From Actinomycetota bacterium (lineage in GTDB: Bacteria > Actinomycetota > Acidimicrobiia > Acidimicrobiales > Ilumatobacteraceae): a DNA stretch of 6,690 bases. Positions 1 to 6,273 of the stretch are shown piece by piece. The notes beneath the pieces were generated by a model that was given only the letters and a program-made list of their open reading frames with translations, searched no databases and was not told the origin of the DNA. Where the stretch lies: the NCBI GenBank assembly GCA_010024485.1, contig RGGX01000067.1, positions 1 to 6,690 of the forward strand. Reading direction: 5' to 3'. Within the stretch, counting starts at the first letter, position 1; each line of letters begins with the position of its first letter. A program made the position numbers and the translations under genes.

Positions 1-77
1 GACAACTCCTCGACCGGCCTGACGGCCAGCACAGATTCAGATGGCGCCGTGCCTAACACCGCTTGTGATCTGGCAAA

Positions 78-91
78 AGGATCATGATCCT
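78..91. repeat. 14-bp perfect palindrome
   Basis: AGGATCATGATCCT equals its own reverse complement. It follows an A-rich run (CAAAA) and comes shortly before the end of the lower-GC stretch. It could be an operator-like site for a dimeric regulator or simply a chance palindrome. It has no loop, so it is not a good terminator. There is no gene with a matching start close by, so no function is assigned. Confidence 0.35.
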
Positions 92-149
92 CGCGACAGG
101 ATGGAGAGAGCCTCCGAGGCCATGTGAGAACCTGAGCCGCGAGGGCGGC

Positions 150-242
150 TGACGGATCGCGCAGAGCCAGCCGTCCGGAGTCTCTACAGCGGTTGCGCCG
201 CTAGGGTGCCTGACGGAGGGCATAGAGCCAGCCGTCCGCAGT
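150..242. repeat. Imperfect direct repeat, two 32-bp copies 61 bp apart
   Basis: Positions 150-181 and 211-242 match at 27 of 32 bases. Both contain the uninterrupted core AGAGCCAGCCGTCCG and the shared start TGACGGA. On the minus strand both encode a DGWL(Y/C)A(L/I)RQ peptide, but in different frames because the spacing of 61 is not a multiple of three. This suggests two degraded copies of a coding repeat, such as a beta-propeller blade end, rather than a regulatory array. Confidence 0.6.
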
Positions 243-272
243 GCCCACATAGAGCGTGCCGTCCTCGCCGAG

Positions 273-1637
273 ATGTTCACCGAGGGAGTCGATGTGGTGC
301 GACTGAACCTGTCGCACGGCCCGCTCGAGGACCACCTCGAGCGGCTCCGGACCGTGCGGGCGGCGGCTGAGGACAGCGGACGGGAGATCGGTGTGTTGGC
401 TGATCTCCCCGGTCCGAAGATCCGCGCGGGACGTTTCCCCGAGGGTGGGGTCGCGCTCAGCGCCGGGTCGCTCGTTCGACTCGAGTCAGGGGCTGGTGGG
501 AGCGACGCGGGGACGATCCGCGTCGACTACCCCGAGTTGCTCGGCGACCTGATGGCCGGTGACCGCGTGGTCCTCGGTGACGGGGCGATCTCGCTCACGG
601 TCGTCGAGGAGTCGGAGGGCTCGTTGTTGGCGCGGATCGACACCGGCGGGCGGGCCCAGGGCGCGCCCGGGGTTCACCTGTCCTCGGAGCGACTGAGGTT
701 GGCCACGCCGACGGAGGAGGACCTCGAACTGGCCGAGGCGATGGCCTCGGCAGGGGTGGAGTTCATCGCGGTGTCGTTCGTGCGCACCGCCTCCGACCTC
801 GAGCCCGTCCGGCAGGTGGTGGCCGGTCGGGCCTCCCTGGTCGCCAAGATCGAGACGAGCGCCGCCCTCGCCGACCTGGTGCCGATCGTCGAGTCCGCCG
901 ACGCGATCATGGTCGCCCGCGGTGACCTCGGCATCGACTGCCCTCTCGAGGACGTGCCCCACCTCCAGAAGGCGATCATCCGAGAGTGCGTCGAGCGCGG
1001 GGTCCCGGTGATCACCGCGACGCAGATGCTCGAGTCGATGGTGACCGCGCCGTCCCCGACGCGGGCGGAGGTGAGCGATGTGGCGAACGCGGTGTTCGAC
1101 GGCACCGATGCGCTCATGCTCTCCGGGGAGACGGCGATCGGCCACGACCCGGTCGCGGTGGTGAGGCAGATGGCCTCGATCGCGGAGCGCTCCGAGCGGG
1201 AGGCCGGTTATCGGGCCTGGGCTGACCGGCTCGGTCGGACGCAGCGGACCCGGTGGGACTCCTCCACCGATCGGATCACCGCCGCGCTGAGCCACGCCGC
1301 CTCGCTCGCCGCCCGGGACACCGAGGCCACGGCCATCCTGTGCTGTACACGTTCGGGTCGCACCGCTCGGGCGATGGCTCGGTTCCGCCCGACCGCGGCG
1401 CTCATCGGGCTGTCCCCCGATCCGGCCACCGTCCGCGCCATGTCGCTCTCCTGGGGTGTCGACCCGATCCCGGTCGACACCTACTCCAGTACCGATGAGA
1501 TGGTCTGGTACGCGGTGGAGACCGCGGTGCGTCGCGGTCGGGTGGCTCAGGGTGAGACCGTGCTCGTGCTGGCGGGCGCACCCGATCGGTCGAGCGATGC
1601 CGCCGCCGATGTGCTGCGCATCGTCCGGGTGGACTGA
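273..1637 (+). CDS. pyk: Pyruvate kinase, missing its extreme N-terminus
   Basis: This enzyme catalyses the last step of glycolysis in the cytoplasm: phosphoenolpyruvate plus ADP to pyruvate plus ATP. The 454-residue product carries the family landmarks in order: GVDVVRLNLSHG (5-16; Arg10, Asn12, Ser14), DLPGPKIR (44-51), a B domain at about 57-130, AKIE (191-194; active-site Lys192 and metal-binding Glu194), MVARGDLG (213-220; Asp218), ITATQMLESM (247-256), PTRAEVSDVANAV (262-274) with LSGETA, and the C-terminal domain from about 335. The usual first strand, a TKIVATLGPAS-type segment of about 20 residues, is absent. The frame stays open upstream to a TGA at 150-152 but has no ATG, GTG or TTG before 273 and no clear ribosome binding site. 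ATG 273 is therefore only the first usable codon. The truncation probably reflects a rearrangement or assembly junction near 255-262, where similarity to the family begins (VLAEMF). Confidence 0.93.
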   Translation: MFTEGVDVVRLNLSHGPLEDHLERLRTVRAAAEDSGREIGVLADLPGPKIRAGRFPEGGVALSAGSLVRLESGAGGSDAGTIRVDYPELLGDLMAGDRVVLGDGAISLTVVEESEGSLLARIDTGGRAQGAPGVHLSSERLRLATPTEEDLELAEAMASAGVEFIAVSFVRTASDLEPVRQVVAGRASLVAKIETSAALADLVPIVESADAIMVARGDLGIDCPLEDVPHLQKAIIRECVERGVPVITATQMLESMVTAPSPTRAEVSDVANAVFDGTDALMLSGETAIGHDPVAVVRQMASIAERSEREAGYRAWADRLGRTQRTRWDSSTDRITAALSHAASLAARDTEATAILCCTRSGRTARAMARFRPTAALIGLSPDPATVRAMSLSWGVDPIPVDTYSSTDEMVWYAVETAVRRGRVAQGETVLVLAGAPDRSSDAAADVLRIVRVD

Positions 1638-1644
1638 ACGAGAC

Positions 1645-2445
1645 GTGTCCTCAGACCACTCCGAGATCTGGTCGACGGCCTCCGGCCCCCCGGAGGCACC
1701 GGCGATGTGCATCGTCCACGGGTCGATGGATCGGTCCACCGGCATGATGCGACTGGCGCGACGGGTCGATCACGCCGCGCGGGTCGTCCGGTTCGACCGT
1801 CGCGGCTATGGCCGGTCGCGTGGTCATCCGGGGCCGTTCACCCTGGCGGCGAATGTCGACGACCTCGTGACTGTGATCGACCGGCACCTCGCGGGTCGAT
1901 CGGTGCACCTCTTCGGTCACAGTTTCGGCGGTGATGTCGTGTTGGCGTCCTGCGCTCGCCTCGGTGAGCGCGTCGCGAGCGTGACGGTCTTCGAGCCGCC
2001 GCTGTCGTGGCTGCCCTGGTGGCCGGCCGGCACCTCGAGTCTGCTGGTCGACGAGGAGGGCCGGCGGGTCGACGACAGCGAGGCCGCGGCCGAGCGGTTC
2101 ATGCGTCGGTTGATCGGCGACGCGCGATGGGAGCGACTGCCGCCGCGCACCCGCGCGGAGCGGCGCGCTGAAGGGAGGGCCCTCGTCGAGGAGCTTTCTG
2201 ACCTTCGGCGTCGGCCGGCCTTCGATCCGGCCGACATCGCTGTTCCGGTGCTCGCCATGTGCGGGTCCCGTGGGGCCGATCACCACCGTCGGGCGGCGCG
2301 CGAGCTCGAGGCCGTCCTGCCGGGGAGCCGAGCCCATGAGGTTCCTGGTGCCCGGCACTTCGGACCGAACACGCACCCCGATGCCGTGGCCGCGGCCTGG
2401 CTCGACCATCTCGGGGTCGAGGGGCTCAGCGTCGCGACAGGATGA
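1645..2445 (+). CDS. Alpha/beta hydrolase fold protein
   Basis: This is a predicted serine hydrolase of the alpha/beta fold, 266 residues, likely cytoplasmic; the substrate is unknown. An oxyanion-loop HGS (25-27) is followed by FDRRGYGRS (50-58), the strand and turn typical after it. The nucleophile elbow is GHSFG (91-95, Ser93). A FEP segment is at 117-119, and a late PVLAMCGS strand (201-208) leads to GARHFGPNTHPDAVAA with the likely catalytic His238. The acid is less certain: Glu118 or Asp212. GTG at 1645 is chosen because it lies 7 bases after the pyruvate kinase stop in a tightly packed arrangement. ATG 1705 would give a shorter form that still keeps HGS. Proximity suggests co-transcription with pyruvate kinase, though a hairpin inside its first codons could modulate this. 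Its 3' end overlaps the convergent transporter gene by 20 bases. Confidence 0.85.
   Translation: MSSDHSEIWSTASGPPEAPAMCIVHGSMDRSTGMMRLARRVDHAARVVRFDRRGYGRSRGHPGPFTLAANVDDLVTVIDRHLAGRSVHLFGHSFGGDVVLASCARLGERVASVTVFEPPLSWLPWWPAGTSSLLVDEEGRRVDDSEAAAERFMRRLIGDARWERLPPRTRAERRAEGRALVEELSDLRRRPAFDPADIAVPVLAMCGSRGADHHRRAARELEAVLPGSRAHEVPGARHFGPNTHPDAVAAAWLDHLGVEGLSVATG
1678..1697 (+). terminator. Strong GC hairpin just after pyruvate kinase (possible attenuator)
   Basis: Two perfect 8-base arms, GCCTCCGG and CCGGAGGC, are separated by a CCCC loop. The hairpin starts 40 bases after the pyruvate kinase stop. There is no T-run after it, as is common for high-GC actinobacterial terminators. If the hydrolase starts at GTG 1645 the hairpin is within codons 12-18; if it starts at ATG 1705 the hairpin is entirely intergenic. 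It may instead be a by-product of the SGPPEA coding sequence. Confidence 0.35.
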
Positions 2446-3613
2446 GGCAGATCAGGCCGGCCACCATCGCCACCGAGGAGAACCCGATGGGACCGGTGAC
2501 GCCGAACCACTCGAAGAGCTGACCGCTCAGGGCGAGGGCCAGGGCGCGTGCGACGGTCCCCATGGCATTGCCGGCCGCGATCGCGCGACCTCGGGCGTCG
2601 GGTGCGGCTTCGGTCATCAGCGACAGCGACGAGACGAAGCCGAACTCGAAGCCGAGGATCAGCAGGAGGAGACCCGTCACGCCGAGCGCGACGACTCCGG
2701 CGCTCGACCCCGTTGCTCGGTCGGCGATCCACATGACGGCGGCGCCGATGAGCAGGACGACACCACCGGCGGCGACGGCGCGTCGCTTGCCGAGGCGGTC
2801 AGCGGTGAGGGCCACCGAACCGGAGGAGGCGAGCTCGACGGCCCCGATCGCGGTGGCCACGATCCCGAGACCGCCGGTCGCGAGGGCGAAACGCTCCTCG
2901 AGCCATGCGCCGGAGATCACGAACACGCTGAGACCCGATGCTGAGATGAAGGCCGCGGAGCCGAGTGCCGCCCATGCCGCTCTCGGCAGAGGAGCTGCTG
3001 GGGTGTTGCCGGTCTCACGGCGTCGCCGGAGCGGGCCCGCATCGGCTGGTGTCGGCACCCAGCGGGCCACGACGAGCAGTCCGATGGCGGAGGTGGCGGC
3101 GAGGGCGAGATAGGCAGCGCGCCATCCGAATCGGTCGATGAGCAGCGCGAGGAGCGGTGCCACGGCGAGGAGCGAGAGCGCCCAAGAGGTCTCGTAGGTG
3201 CCGACGGCGCGTCCTCGTGCGGAGAACTCGACCCGGTCGCCGATGAGGGCGAGACCGGCGACGGTGAGGTTGGCGACCCCGAGGATCAGCAGGACGACGG
3301 CGAGGGCGAAGGCCCACACCGTGCCGAGCAGCGCCACGAGCGATGACACGGTGACGAGTACGAGCGAACCGAGGAAGACCGTGCGGTGCCGACCGCGGTC
3401 GAGTGCCCCTCCGGTCAGGGTGGTGCTCAGGCCGGCGAGCTCGGCGGCACCCATGATCCCGGTGAGGGTGCCGACGCTCGCGTCGAAGGCGCGGCTGAGG
3501 GTCGGCAGGAACGGCGACATCCATCGCAGCGCGGCGTTCGACGTGGCTTTGCCGAAGGTGAGCGCTCCGAGCGTCGCCGCGAAGGGACGGGTGGGGGCCG
3601 GAGGCGACGACAT
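2426..3613 (-). CDS. Major facilitator superfamily transporter, 12 predicted TM helices
   Basis: This 395-residue inner-membrane protein is of typical MFS length. Hydrophobic segments fall at roughly 10-27, 45-65, 75-95, 98-122, 140-160, 165-183, 212-232, 245-265, 278-297, 303-328, 343-363 and 370-392. A charged central loop (about 186-208, rich in Arg) separates the two six-helix halves. A motif-A-like GGALDRGRHR (68-77) lies between helices 2 and 3, with a weaker second copy, ADRLGKRR (271-278), in the second half; this repeat is characteristic of the superfamily. The substrate cannot be read from sequence; a drug or metabolite exporter is the usual default for this type. The gene follows the small signal-anchored gene with only 9 bases between them and is probably transcribed with it. 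It ends inside the convergent hydrolase gene. Confidence 0.9.
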   Translation of the reverse strand: MSSPPAPTRPFAATLGALTFGKATSNAALRWMSPFLPTLSRAFDASVGTLTGIMGAAELAGLSTTLTGGALDRGRHRTVFLGSLVLVTVSSLVALLGTVWAFALAVVLLILGVANLTVAGLALIGDRVEFSARGRAVGTYETSWALSLLAVAPLLALLIDRFGWRAAYLALAATSAIGLLVVARWVPTPADAGPLRRRRETGNTPAAPLPRAAWAALGSAAFISASGLSVFVISGAWLEERFALATGGLGIVATAIGAVELASSGSVALTADRLGKRRAVAAGGVVLLIGAAVMWIADRATGSSAGVVALGVTGLLLLILGFEFGFVSSLSLMTEAAPDARGRAIAAGNAMGTVARALALALSGQLFEWFGVTGPIGFSSVAMVAGLICLILSRR

Positions 3614-3622
3614 CGGAGCGAC

Positions 3623-3820
3623 TCAGGGGGCGAGCGTGACCGGCACGTCGATCTGCTGGCCGAAGAAACCACACTCGGCGACGGAGCCCGGTGATGCGAC
3701 GGCCTCCCGAACCCGCTCGACGCAGTCGTCGAGGGCTGTTCGTTGCGACCATGCGGCCAGGGCCACGGCGGTCAGCACGACCCCGAACACCACCTTCTTG
3801 ACGACGGCGGTGGAAGGCAT
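3623..3820 (-). CDS. Small membrane-anchored or secreted protein, 65 residues
   Basis: I do not recognise a family. The product has a short N-terminus with two lysines (8-9), a single hydrophobic segment (about 10-24) and a polar remainder of about 40 residues. That remainder holds two cysteines (Cys33 and Cys50), which could form a disulfide outside the membrane. This fits an uncleaved signal anchor; I see no lipobox and no clear signal peptidase site. The ATG at 3820 is preferred over an upstream start (frame open to 3907) because the extra residues are Arg- and His-rich and would bury the signal segment. The gene sits directly upstream of the transporter (9-base gap), suggesting an operon. 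Its start is only 17 bases from the divergent DUF3151 start. Confidence 0.6.
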   Translation of the reverse strand: MPSTAVVKKVVFGVVLTAVALAAWSQRTALDDCVERVREAVASPGSVAECGFFGQQIDVPVTLAP

Positions 3821-3837
3821 GGTCAGATGGGGATGTG

Positions 3838-4329
3838 ATGCGACATGATGAGGGCGTGTCGGACTCCTCATCATCTCAACCGATCGGGCTCTCAACGGGG
3901 CTTCCATCGACGGTCATTCCCGCGTTGGAGCCGGGGGTGCGACATCTGCTCTCCCAAGCGCTCTCCGTGCCGGCCGCGAGCCGTCGGGAGGCTGTGGCTG
4001 AGTTCGTCGCCGCGAATCCGCGGGTGCTCGACGGTTGGGCCGAACTCGGTGATCTCGGACGTGATGCTGTCGAGTCGTATTCGGCGTATCGCGTCGGTTA
4101 CCACCGCGGACTGGATGCGCTTCGGGCAAACGGTTGGCGTGGATCGGGTTACGTGCGCTGGTCCTCGGAGTCGAACCATGGTTTCCTCCGTTGCCTGCTC
4201 GGCCTGCAGAACCGCGCCGCCGAGATCGGTGAGCTCGACGAGGCGGAGCGTTGCGCGCTGTTCCTCCTGCAGCTCGACCCGGCCGGTGTGCCCGACGCCG
4301 TCGGTCGGATCGCGACCAGCGGGGGTTGA
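3838..4329 (+). CDS. DUF3151-family protein
   Basis: The 163-residue product matches the actinobacterial DUF3151 family from memory. The signature block GYHRGLDALRANGWRGSG (87-104) is followed by W108, and then N113 to R118 (NHGFLR). It is preceded by a helical stretch with NPRVLDGWAELG (60-71) and followed by GELDEAERCALFLLQLDP (131-148). The pattern resembles a compact tetratricopeptide-like helical fold; no biochemical role is known to me. ATG 3838 is chosen because GGGGA ends 4 bases upstream. GTG 3835 and GTG 3856 are alternatives that do not affect the conserved part. The following MobA-rhodanese gene appears to begin inside or immediately after its 3' end, so the two are likely one transcription unit. 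Confidence 0.85.
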   Translation: MRHDEGVSDSSSSQPIGLSTGLPSTVIPALEPGVRHLLSQALSVPAASRREAVAEFVAANPRVLDGWAELGDLGRDAVESYSAYRVGYHRGLDALRANGWRGSGYVRWSSESNHGFLRCLLGLQNRAAEIGELDEAERCALFLLQLDPAGVPDAVGRIATSGG

Positions 4330-5260
4330 CCTGAGCGACACCCATCCCGCCCTTGCCGGTCTCCACGGTGTGGTGCTCACCGGTGGTGAGGGTCGTCGCA
4401 TCGGCGGCCTGAAGCCGCTGGTCGACGTCGGTGGATCGCGCCTGGTCGACGCGGCGCTCTCGGCCCTCGAGCCGTGTCGCTCGGTGCGCCTGGTGGGTGG
4501 TGACGCGACCGAGCTGGGCGCGCTCGGCATCGAGGTCATCCCCGATCGTTGGCCGGGGGAGGGGCCGCTCGGGGGAATCGCCACCGCGCTCGCGGCGACC
4601 GCTGGCGATGTGATGGTGGTGGCCTGCGATCTGCCGGCTGTCGATCGGGACACGCTGGAGCGGATCGCGCTCGCCGGGGACCTCCCGGGGGTCGACGTCG
4701 CCGTCGGTTCCACCGATCGTCGTCAGCCGCTGCTGGCTAGGTGGAACGCCTCATCGTGTGGCCGGGTTCTCGAGGCGATGGCATCGGGGCAGCGTTCGCC
4801 GACCGATGTCCTCGCTGGTCTCGAGGTCGCGGAGGTGCCGGTCGAGGCGGAGGTCGCGGTCGACGTGGACGATGACCATGACCTCGCGTTGTGGCGCCGG
4901 GCACACGGTCGTGACGACGGGGTTGCTTCTAGGATCGAGCCGATGGCTGTCCGTGATGTGACCGTGGAGGACCTCGAGTCGGCGCTCGCCGCCGGTGCGA
5001 CGCTGATCGATGTGCGGGAGCCCGCTGAGTACGCCGAGGCCCGGATCGAGGGTTCGACGCTCATCCCGCTGTCGACGGTGCCCGACAACGTCGAACGGTT
5101 CCGTTCGGACTCGACGGTCTACGTCATGTGCCGGTCGGGTGGTCGCTCGCTCGCTGCTTGCGAGTTCGTCGCGTCGCTCGGTCTCGACGTCGTCAACGTG
5201 GAGGGCGGCATCATGGCCTGGATCTCCTCGGGTCGTCCCGTCGCGTCGGGCGACTCGTGA
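4286..5260 (+). CDS. MobA-like nucleotidyltransferase fused to a C-terminal rhodanese domain
   Basis: This 324-residue product has two domains in one open frame. The first (about 28-207) resembles MobA, which adds GMP to molybdopterin. It has the nucleotide loop LTGGEGRRIGGLK (31-43, Lys43), PGEGPLGGI (90-98), ACDLP (113-117, metal-binding Asp115), RRQPLLARW (145-153) and a final DVDDDHDLA. The second (about 222-318) is a rhodanese: IDVREPAEYAEARI (241-254), the active loop CRSGGRS (282-288, Cys282), and GGIMAW (307-312). No stop codon lies between the domains. The start is uncertain: GTG 4286 overlaps DUF3151 by 44 bases, while GTG 4370 or 4373 would begin right at the nucleotide loop's strand. 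Other nucleotidyltransferases (CoxC- or MocA-like) share the same loop, so molybdopterin specificity is not proven. A separate product from ATG 4943 covering only the rhodanese is possible. Confidence 0.85.
   Translation: MCPTPSVGSRPAGVDLSDTHPALAGLHGVVLTGGEGRRIGGLKPLVDVGGSRLVDAALSALEPCRSVRLVGGDATELGALGIEVIPDRWPGEGPLGGIATALAATAGDVMVVACDLPAVDRDTLERIALAGDLPGVDVAVGSTDRRQPLLARWNASSCGRVLEAMASGQRSPTDVLAGLEVAEVPVEAEVAVDVDDDHDLALWRRAHGRDDGVASRIEPMAVRDVTVEDLESALAAGATLIDVREPAEYAEARIEGSTLIPLSTVPDNVERFRSDSTVYVMCRSGGRSLAACEFVASLGLDVVNVEGGIMAWISSGRPVASGDS
4930..4935 (+). promoter_or_regulatory. Possible -10 box for a leaderless rhodanese transcript
   Basis: TAGGAT fits the TANNNT -10 consensus, and its last T lies 7 bases before ATG 4943. 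That spacing would put the transcription start at or next to the ATG, as in the leaderless mRNAs common in actinobacteria. The AGGA within it could alternatively act as a ribosome binding site for the same ATG, with 8 bases of spacing. No good -35 box is visible. The site lies in the linker between the two domains of the fusion. Confidence 0.3.
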
Positions 5261-5744
5261 CGACCATCGCCCACGAATGGGTCGATGATCAGTCGGCCTT
5301 CGAGCGGATCCTCACGGAGGTCAGCGGGGTCGACCGCTACGCGATCGACACCGAGTTCCACCGCGAACGCACCTATTTCCCGGCGCTGGCGCTCGTGCAG
5401 ATCGCCTGGGGGGACCGCATCGTCCTGGTCGACCCCCTCGCCGTCGATGTGACCGCGATGGCCGACCTGTTCCACAGTGAGGTGGAGGCGGTCTTCCACG
5501 CCGCCCAGCAGGACCTCGACGTTCTCACCTACGCCGTCGGCGCCGTGCCCGATCACTTCTTCGACACCCAGTTGGCGGGCGGGTTCCTCGGTTACGGGAC
5601 GCCCTCGCTGGTCAGCCTGCTGAGCGCGGAGCTCGGTGTCTCCCCGGCGAAGGGCGACCGACTCACCGACTGGCTCCGGCGACCGCTCACGGAGGCGCAG
5701 CGCTCCTATGCCGCATCCGATGTGGCTCATCTCCTCCCCTCGAC

Positions 5745-6209
5745 GTGCCGGTTCGACAGGTGCTCCCCGACCTCGCGGTCCTCGGGGTCTCCCAGCGGCA
5801 GCCGCGCGACGAGCGCGAGCTCGCCCAGGCCCGTGGGGTCGACGGTCGGCACACGAAGGGAGTGGTGGCCACCGAACTGCTCGCCGCGGTGGCCCGGGGC
5901 CTGGAGAACGAGCCTCCCCAGCCGCCCACCGGGGGCGACGAACTCGGTCGCGACCTGCGTCCCGCCGTGGCGCTCGTCTCGGCCTGGGTGAGTCAGATGG
6001 CGCGCGATGAGGCGATCGACACGGCGTTGCTCGCCACTCGGGCCGACCTGGTGTCGCTGCTCTCGGGGGATCCGGCCTCGCGTCTGGCGTCGGGTTGGCG
6101 AGCCGAGTTGCTCGGCGACGGCATCCGCTCGCTGGTCGAGGGCCGCGCGGGGCTCACCTTCGATGGCTCCGGTGGTCTGCGACTTGTGGGTGTCGATGCG
6201 GTAGGGTGA
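5745..6209 (+). CDS. HRDC and C-terminal part of the broken RNase D
   Basis: This frame opens with GTG 5745 and encodes 154 residues. The start VPVRQVLPDLAVLGVSQRQP corresponds to the first helix and loop of an HRDC nucleic-acid-binding domain, continuing through ELAQARGVDGRHTKGV to ELLAAVARG (to about residue 52). The rest (from about 70), with LVSAWVSQMAR, ALLATRADL and SGWRAELLGD, resembles the additional C-terminal region of actinobacterial RNase D proteins. Independent expression is doubtful because no clear ribosome binding site precedes GTG 5745; it is best read as the displaced C-terminal half of the gene beginning at 5257. Confidence 0.7.
   Translation: MPVRQVLPDLAVLGVSQRQPRDERELAQARGVDGRHTKGVVATELLAAVARGLENEPPQPPTGGDELGRDLRPAVALVSAWVSQMARDEAIDTALLATRADLVSLLSGDPASRLASGWRAELLGDGIRSLVEGRAGLTFDGSGGLRLVGVDAVG
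6202..6207 (+). promoter_or_regulatory. Candidate -10 box upstream of the small acidic-tail gene
   Basis: TAGGGT is a good actinobacterial -10 hexamer and overlaps the end of the RNase D frame. A TTGTGG at 6184-6189 resembles a -35 box, but the 12-base spacing is too short, so the promoter would rely on the -10 alone. The predicted transcript start near 6214-6215 gives a leader of about 70 bases before GTG 6286. Confidence 0.35.
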
Positions 6210-6273
6210 CCGACGCCGTGTCGGCATCCCCCGATGGCCGGCCGGTTTTCATCGCACACCCGTCACAACACCT

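Larger units (their letters stand above)
1..257. other. Left-edge region without an intact gene; likely foreign or rearranged to the pyruvate kinase gene
   Basis: No complete gene is convincing here. By eye the first 120 bases are about 57-63% GC, lower than the genes to the right. A plus-strand frame is open from base 1 to a TGA at 85-87 (28 codons, ending TACDLAKGS); it could be the tail of a gene outside the window but shows no family signature. On the minus strand a frame at about 198-280 reads GEDGTLYVGTADGWLYALRQ and then stops, much like a PQQ-type beta-propeller repeat. A second, related piece (PDGWLCAIRQ) lies 61 bases further left in another frame. The simplest inference is a decayed or misjoined fragment of a propeller gene abutting pyruvate kinase. 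A short intergenic region with chance similarity cannot be excluded. Confidence 0.4.
5257..6209 (+). pseudogene. rnd: Ribonuclease D, interrupted by an internal deletion with frameshift
   Basis: RNase D is a 3'-5' exonuclease that trims tRNA and other RNA 3' ends. The gene starts at GTG 5257 in a GTGA overlap with the preceding stop. The exonuclease domain is complete, with all DEDD residues: Asp31 and Glu33 (IDTEF), Asp86 (HAAQQDLDVL), and Tyr151 with Asp155 (YAASDVAHLL). These are spaced as in E. coli RNase D. At codon 161 (5737-5739) recognisable sequence ends in this frame, which runs on as unrelated residues to 5991. The HRDC domain resumes at once in another frame (from about 5739). The linker of roughly 60-70 residues, usually including an AWR-type segment, is absent, so this is a deletion of about 200 bases (length 1 more than a multiple of three), not a single-base slip. 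Translation would give a 244-residue protein with an intact catalytic domain and a nonsense tail. Confidence 0.85.

Noticed and set aside
150..242. CRISPR-like repeats
   Set aside because: Only two imperfect copies, with a spacer of about 29 bases, no further units and no cas genes nearby; the core is better read as a coding repeat remnant.
1456..1644. Upstream extension of the hydrolase frame to ATG 1456
   Set aside because: These residues are an out-of-frame reading of the pyruvate kinase C-terminus (Arg-, Pro- and Cys-rich). The GTG at 1645 after the stop is the sensible start.
486..1745. Long minus-strand open frame (419 codons) opposite pyruvate kinase
   Set aside because: It is rich in Arg, His and Gly and lacks any domain pattern; the plus strand encodes an unmistakable pyruvate kinase over the same bases.
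2270..2944. Plus-strand open frame overlapping the transporter
   Set aside because: Extremely rich in Gly, Asp, Glu and Arg with no fold signature; it is antisense to the clear membrane protein.
3845..4285. Upstream extension of the MobA-rhodanese frame through the DUF3151 gene
   Set aside because: The residues are Arg- and Ser-rich and lie out of frame inside a recognisable DUF3151 gene.
5728..5745. Programmed frameshift in RNase D at the C-rich run CTCCTCCCCT
   Set aside because: A frameshift alone would not explain the missing linker of roughly 60-70 residues; a deletion explains both the missing sequence and the frame change.
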